A stretch of 64,000 bases of DNA from JARRLC01 sp050290865 (GTDB taxonomy: Bacteria; Pseudomonadota; Alphaproteobacteria; Rhizobiales; Rhodomicrobiaceae). Positions 61,946-64,000 of this stretch are shown one piece after another (the stretch's first letter is position 1; every line of letters begins with the position of its first letter). The stretch spans positions 62,001 to 126,000 of the forward strand of contig JBNKIW010000001.1 of NCBI GenBank assembly GCA_050290865.1, given 5' to 3'. The notes beneath the pieces are model-generated. The model was not told where the DNA came from. It worked only from the letters and a program-made list of their open reading frames with translations, and ran no database searches. A program made the translations under genes and the position numbers.

Positions 61946-62869
61946 ATGTTCGGCATGAGTCTCAAAGCACTACCAGCTTGGTTGCCCGCCGCTCTCATCG
62001 GCGCCATTTTTTCACTCGCCCCGTTGCGGGCCGAGGAGGTGAGGACCGATCACCAGGGCCTCGATGTCACCGGCGAACTCAGCATCGCATCCGGCGAATC
62101 GCTGAAGCAGGATGGCGTGGTGCTGCTCGTCCATGGCTCGCTCGGCCATGACCGGATGGAGATCATATCGGCGCAGCAGGAGCTTTTGCGCGAGGCGGGC
62201 ATCAATTCGCTGGCGATCACGCTGAGCCTCGGGCTGAACGAGCGCCGGGGCATGTTCGATTGCTCCATCGAGCAGGACCATCGCAACGAGGATGCCGCCG
62301 AGGAGATCCGCAGCTGGGTGGACTGGCTGAAAGCGCAGGGTGTGACCAATATCGTCCTCGCCGGTCACTCGCGCGGCGGTAATCAGGCGGCGATCTACGC
62401 CGCCAAATATCTGGACAAGGCGGTCCGCAAGCTCGTGCTGATCGCACCGCTCGCCCAGACCGCGGGCAGCGCGGCCAGCGACTACGAACAGCGCTTCCGC
62501 AAACCCTTGCAGCCGACGCTCGAGGAAGCGGAAAGACGTGTGGCCGAAGACAACTCCACCTCGCTGCTCACCGGCGTGGGATTTCTCAATTGCGACAATG
62601 CGCGTGTGACCGCGGCAGCCTTCGTCAATTATTACGGCCCCAATCAGAACCTCTACACGCCGAGCCTGCTGCCATTCCTGAAGATCCCCACGCTTATCGT
62701 AGCGGGCGAGTTGGATCCGCTCACCGCCGAACTGACGCCTGCGATTGAGGGCATTCCCGACCGCAAGACCATCACCTTCAGGATAATCCCCGGCGCGGAC
62801 CATTATTTCCGCGACCTCGCCGCGGAAGATTTATCCCGTGAAATCAAGGGATTCGTGCTGCAGAAATAG
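61946..62869 (+). CDS. Exported alpha/beta hydrolase
   Basis: A signal peptide or anchor (LPAWLPAALIGAIFSLAPLRAEE) is followed by an alpha/beta-hydrolase fold. The nucleophile is in LAGHSRGGNQAAIYA near residue 145, with later Asp in VAGELDPLTAELT and His in PGADHYFRDL. The oxyanion region is VVLLVHGSLGHDRME. It has 307 residues. The substrate is not evident. It is not in an obvious operon. Confidence 0.85.
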   Translation: MFGMSLKALPAWLPAALIGAIFSLAPLRAEEVRTDHQGLDVTGELSIASGESLKQDGVVLLVHGSLGHDRMEIISAQQELLREAGINSLAITLSLGLNERRGMFDCSIEQDHRNEDAAEEIRSWVDWLKAQGVTNIVLAGHSRGGNQAAIYAAKYLDKAVRKLVLIAPLAQTAGSAASDYEQRFRKPLQPTLEEAERRVAEDNSTSLLTGVGFLNCDNARVTAAAFVNYYGPNQNLYTPSLLPFLKIPTLIVAGELDPLTAELTPAIEGIPDRKTITFRIIPGADHYFRDLAAEDLSREIKGFVLQK

Positions 62870-62949
62870 CGCATCGCGGCGCGCGGAGACACCGGGCAGA
62901 GCACGATCTCCAACTGCGCCGGACCGGGGCGTGGCGACAGGGGCGGCCC

Positions 62950-64000
62950 ATGCGGACGGACAAGCGAATCGAAACGGCATTCCTTGACGCCGGTGACGTG
63001 CGGCCTCTGCTGCTCGCGTCATCAGCGCACGAACTGGCACGGCTCCGCGAGGCGCTGGGCTGGCAGGCCGCGGGCCTCGACGCCGGAGCGCTCGCCGGTC
63101 TGGTCGAAGCGCGGATCGGCGCCGGGCTGGCCGGCGCGGAGGGACCGCTCCTGTTCCGTCTGGCGTCGTGGGCGGCACTGCGGCTGGGCGCGATGGCGGC
63201 GCCACCCTCTCTGGATGCGGCCGACGCGGAGATCATGCGCCTCGCCCCCGATTCGCCTAAACTGAGCGCGGGCGGCGACGCAGATCTTCTGCGGCTGGCG
63301 CTGGCGATCGCACGGCTGCGGCAGAAGAAGATGAGACGCCTGCGTTTCTGGCAGCCGCTCCTCGACCGTCTTGCGGGCCGCGAAACCGCTCCCGTCCACA
63401 CGCCGCGCCCGGCACCGCCGCCGGTCAGGGACAGAACGCACGCTCCGGCCGCGCATGAGGACGACGCGCTGTGGGAGACCATCAAGGGTGCCGCGGGCCG
63501 TCTGCCGCTCTCGCTGTGGGAAGAGAAATTGAAGGAAACGCGCGAAAATATCGGCCGCTTCAACATCATCGTCGCCGGGCGGACGGGCGTCGGCAAGACG
63601 ACGCTGATCGGTGCCATTTTCGGTCACGACGTCGGCGACACGCTGATGGGCCGGCCGCGAACGCGCGGGCGCATCTGGTATCCCGAGCAGCCCGGCGAGA
63701 CCGACATCTTGAGGCTCTGCGACACCGAAGGGCTGGAGATGGAGCGCTATGCGGAGACACTCGACGGCCTGAGACGCGAAATCGAGGCGCGCAATGGCTC
63801 GCGTGACCCGTTCGACCACATCCATGTCGCCTGGCTGCTAATCGACGAGCCGTCGCTCACCGTGCAACCCGGCGAGGAGGCGCTGGTCAAACTCCTCGGC
63901 GAGGCGGGCGTGCCGGTCATCACCGTGCTCACCAAGGCCGGTATGGCGCCCGCGTTCAAAGCCAAGGTCGAAGAACTGCTGCCCGGCGTGCGCGCCGTGA
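62950..64000 (+). CDS. GTPase-domain protein, 5' part (truncated by window end)
   Basis: An open frame from ATG 62950 runs through the right edge without a stop, at least 350 residues. The N-terminal 190 residues are Ala/Leu/Arg-rich and helical with no known domain. A GTP-binding domain follows: P-loop IVAGRTGVGKTTLI (residues about 208-220), DTEGLE (switch II, near 258) and a TKAG motif near 328, where NKxD would be expected. Members of this class are associated with membrane or stress functions, but the end of the protein is missing. The start is tentative. Confidence 0.75.
   Translation, partial: MRTDKRIETAFLDAGDVRPLLLASSAHELARLREALGWQAAGLDAGALAGLVEARIGAGLAGAEGPLLFRLASWAALRLGAMAAPPSLDAADAEIMRLAPDSPKLSAGGDADLLRLALAIARLRQKKMRRLRFWQPLLDRLAGRETAPVHTPRPAPPPVRDRTHAPAAHEDDALWETIKGAAGRLPLSLWEEKLKETRENIGRFNIIVAGRTGVGKTTLIGAIFGHDVGDTLMGRPRTRGRIWYPEQPGETDILRLCDTEGLEMERYAETLDGLRREIEARNGSRDPFDHIHVAWLLIDEPSLTVQPGEEALVKLLGEAGVPVITVLTKAGMAPAFKAKVEELLPGVRAV

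Overview
The window looks like chromosomal DNA of a GC-rich alphaproteobacterium, most likely of the Hyphomicrobiales (Rhizobiales) type. The evidence is the gene order trpF-trpB-trpA-accD-folC, the block dnaB-alr-radA-cvpA-purF, a phosphatidylcholine synthase, an AccD that has lost most of its zinc-ribbon cysteines, and a hup/hyp hydrogenase cluster with HupUV, HupT and HupR/HoxA. I see no transposase, integrase, CRISPR array, rRNA or tRNA gene.

Layout. 1-2.7 kb: the end of a sortase-anchored vWA protein, its sortase, and an outer-membrane beta-barrel protein. 2.7-8.6 kb (minus strand): folC, accD, trpA, an unexpected membrane-protein gene, trpB and trpF. 8.8-14.8 kb: a phosphodiesterase-like enzyme, an odd glycoside hydrolase family 3 protein, an exported TPR protein and a PHB-depolymerase-like enzyme. 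14.9-23.4 kb: asd, then a group that resembles a stress island: YbhB/PEBP, a PCMT-erythromycin-esterase fusion, a ribosome-hibernation factor with a cold-shock domain, a BON protein, a BCAM0308 zinc protein, a CBS pair, a PfkB kinase and a GYD protein. 23.6-25.7 kb: a lipoprotein and a PhoR-like kinase.

25.7-43.5 kb (minus strand): a nearly continuous, translationally coupled hydrogenase block, in transcription order hupD-hupF-hupG-hupH-hupI-hupJ-hupK-hypA-hypB-hypC-hypD-hypE-hypX-hupR/hoxA-hupT-hupU-hupV-hypF. It encodes NiFe(CN)2CO cofactor synthesis, uptake-hydrogenase maturation factors and an H2-sensing regulatory hydrogenase with its two-component system. The structural uptake genes hupS, hupL and hupC are not in the window. 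A very good sigma-54 promoter lies just upstream of hupD, and HupR carries the sigma-54-contact motif GAFTGA, so the circuit is probably H2 -> HupUV -> HupT -> HupR -> sigma-54 transcription of the block. HupR has an unusual N-terminal 12-residue tandem repeat.

43.9-48.1 kb: an RND efflux pair. 48.3-54.7 kb: purF, cvpA, radA, alr and dnaB. 55-64 kb: a small secreted protein, a CitE-like lyase with a MaoC dehydratase, NAD kinase, cutA, a DUF882 protein, another small secreted protein, phosphatidylcholine synthase, a TerC protein, an alpha/beta hydrolase, and the start of a GTPase gene that runs off the window.
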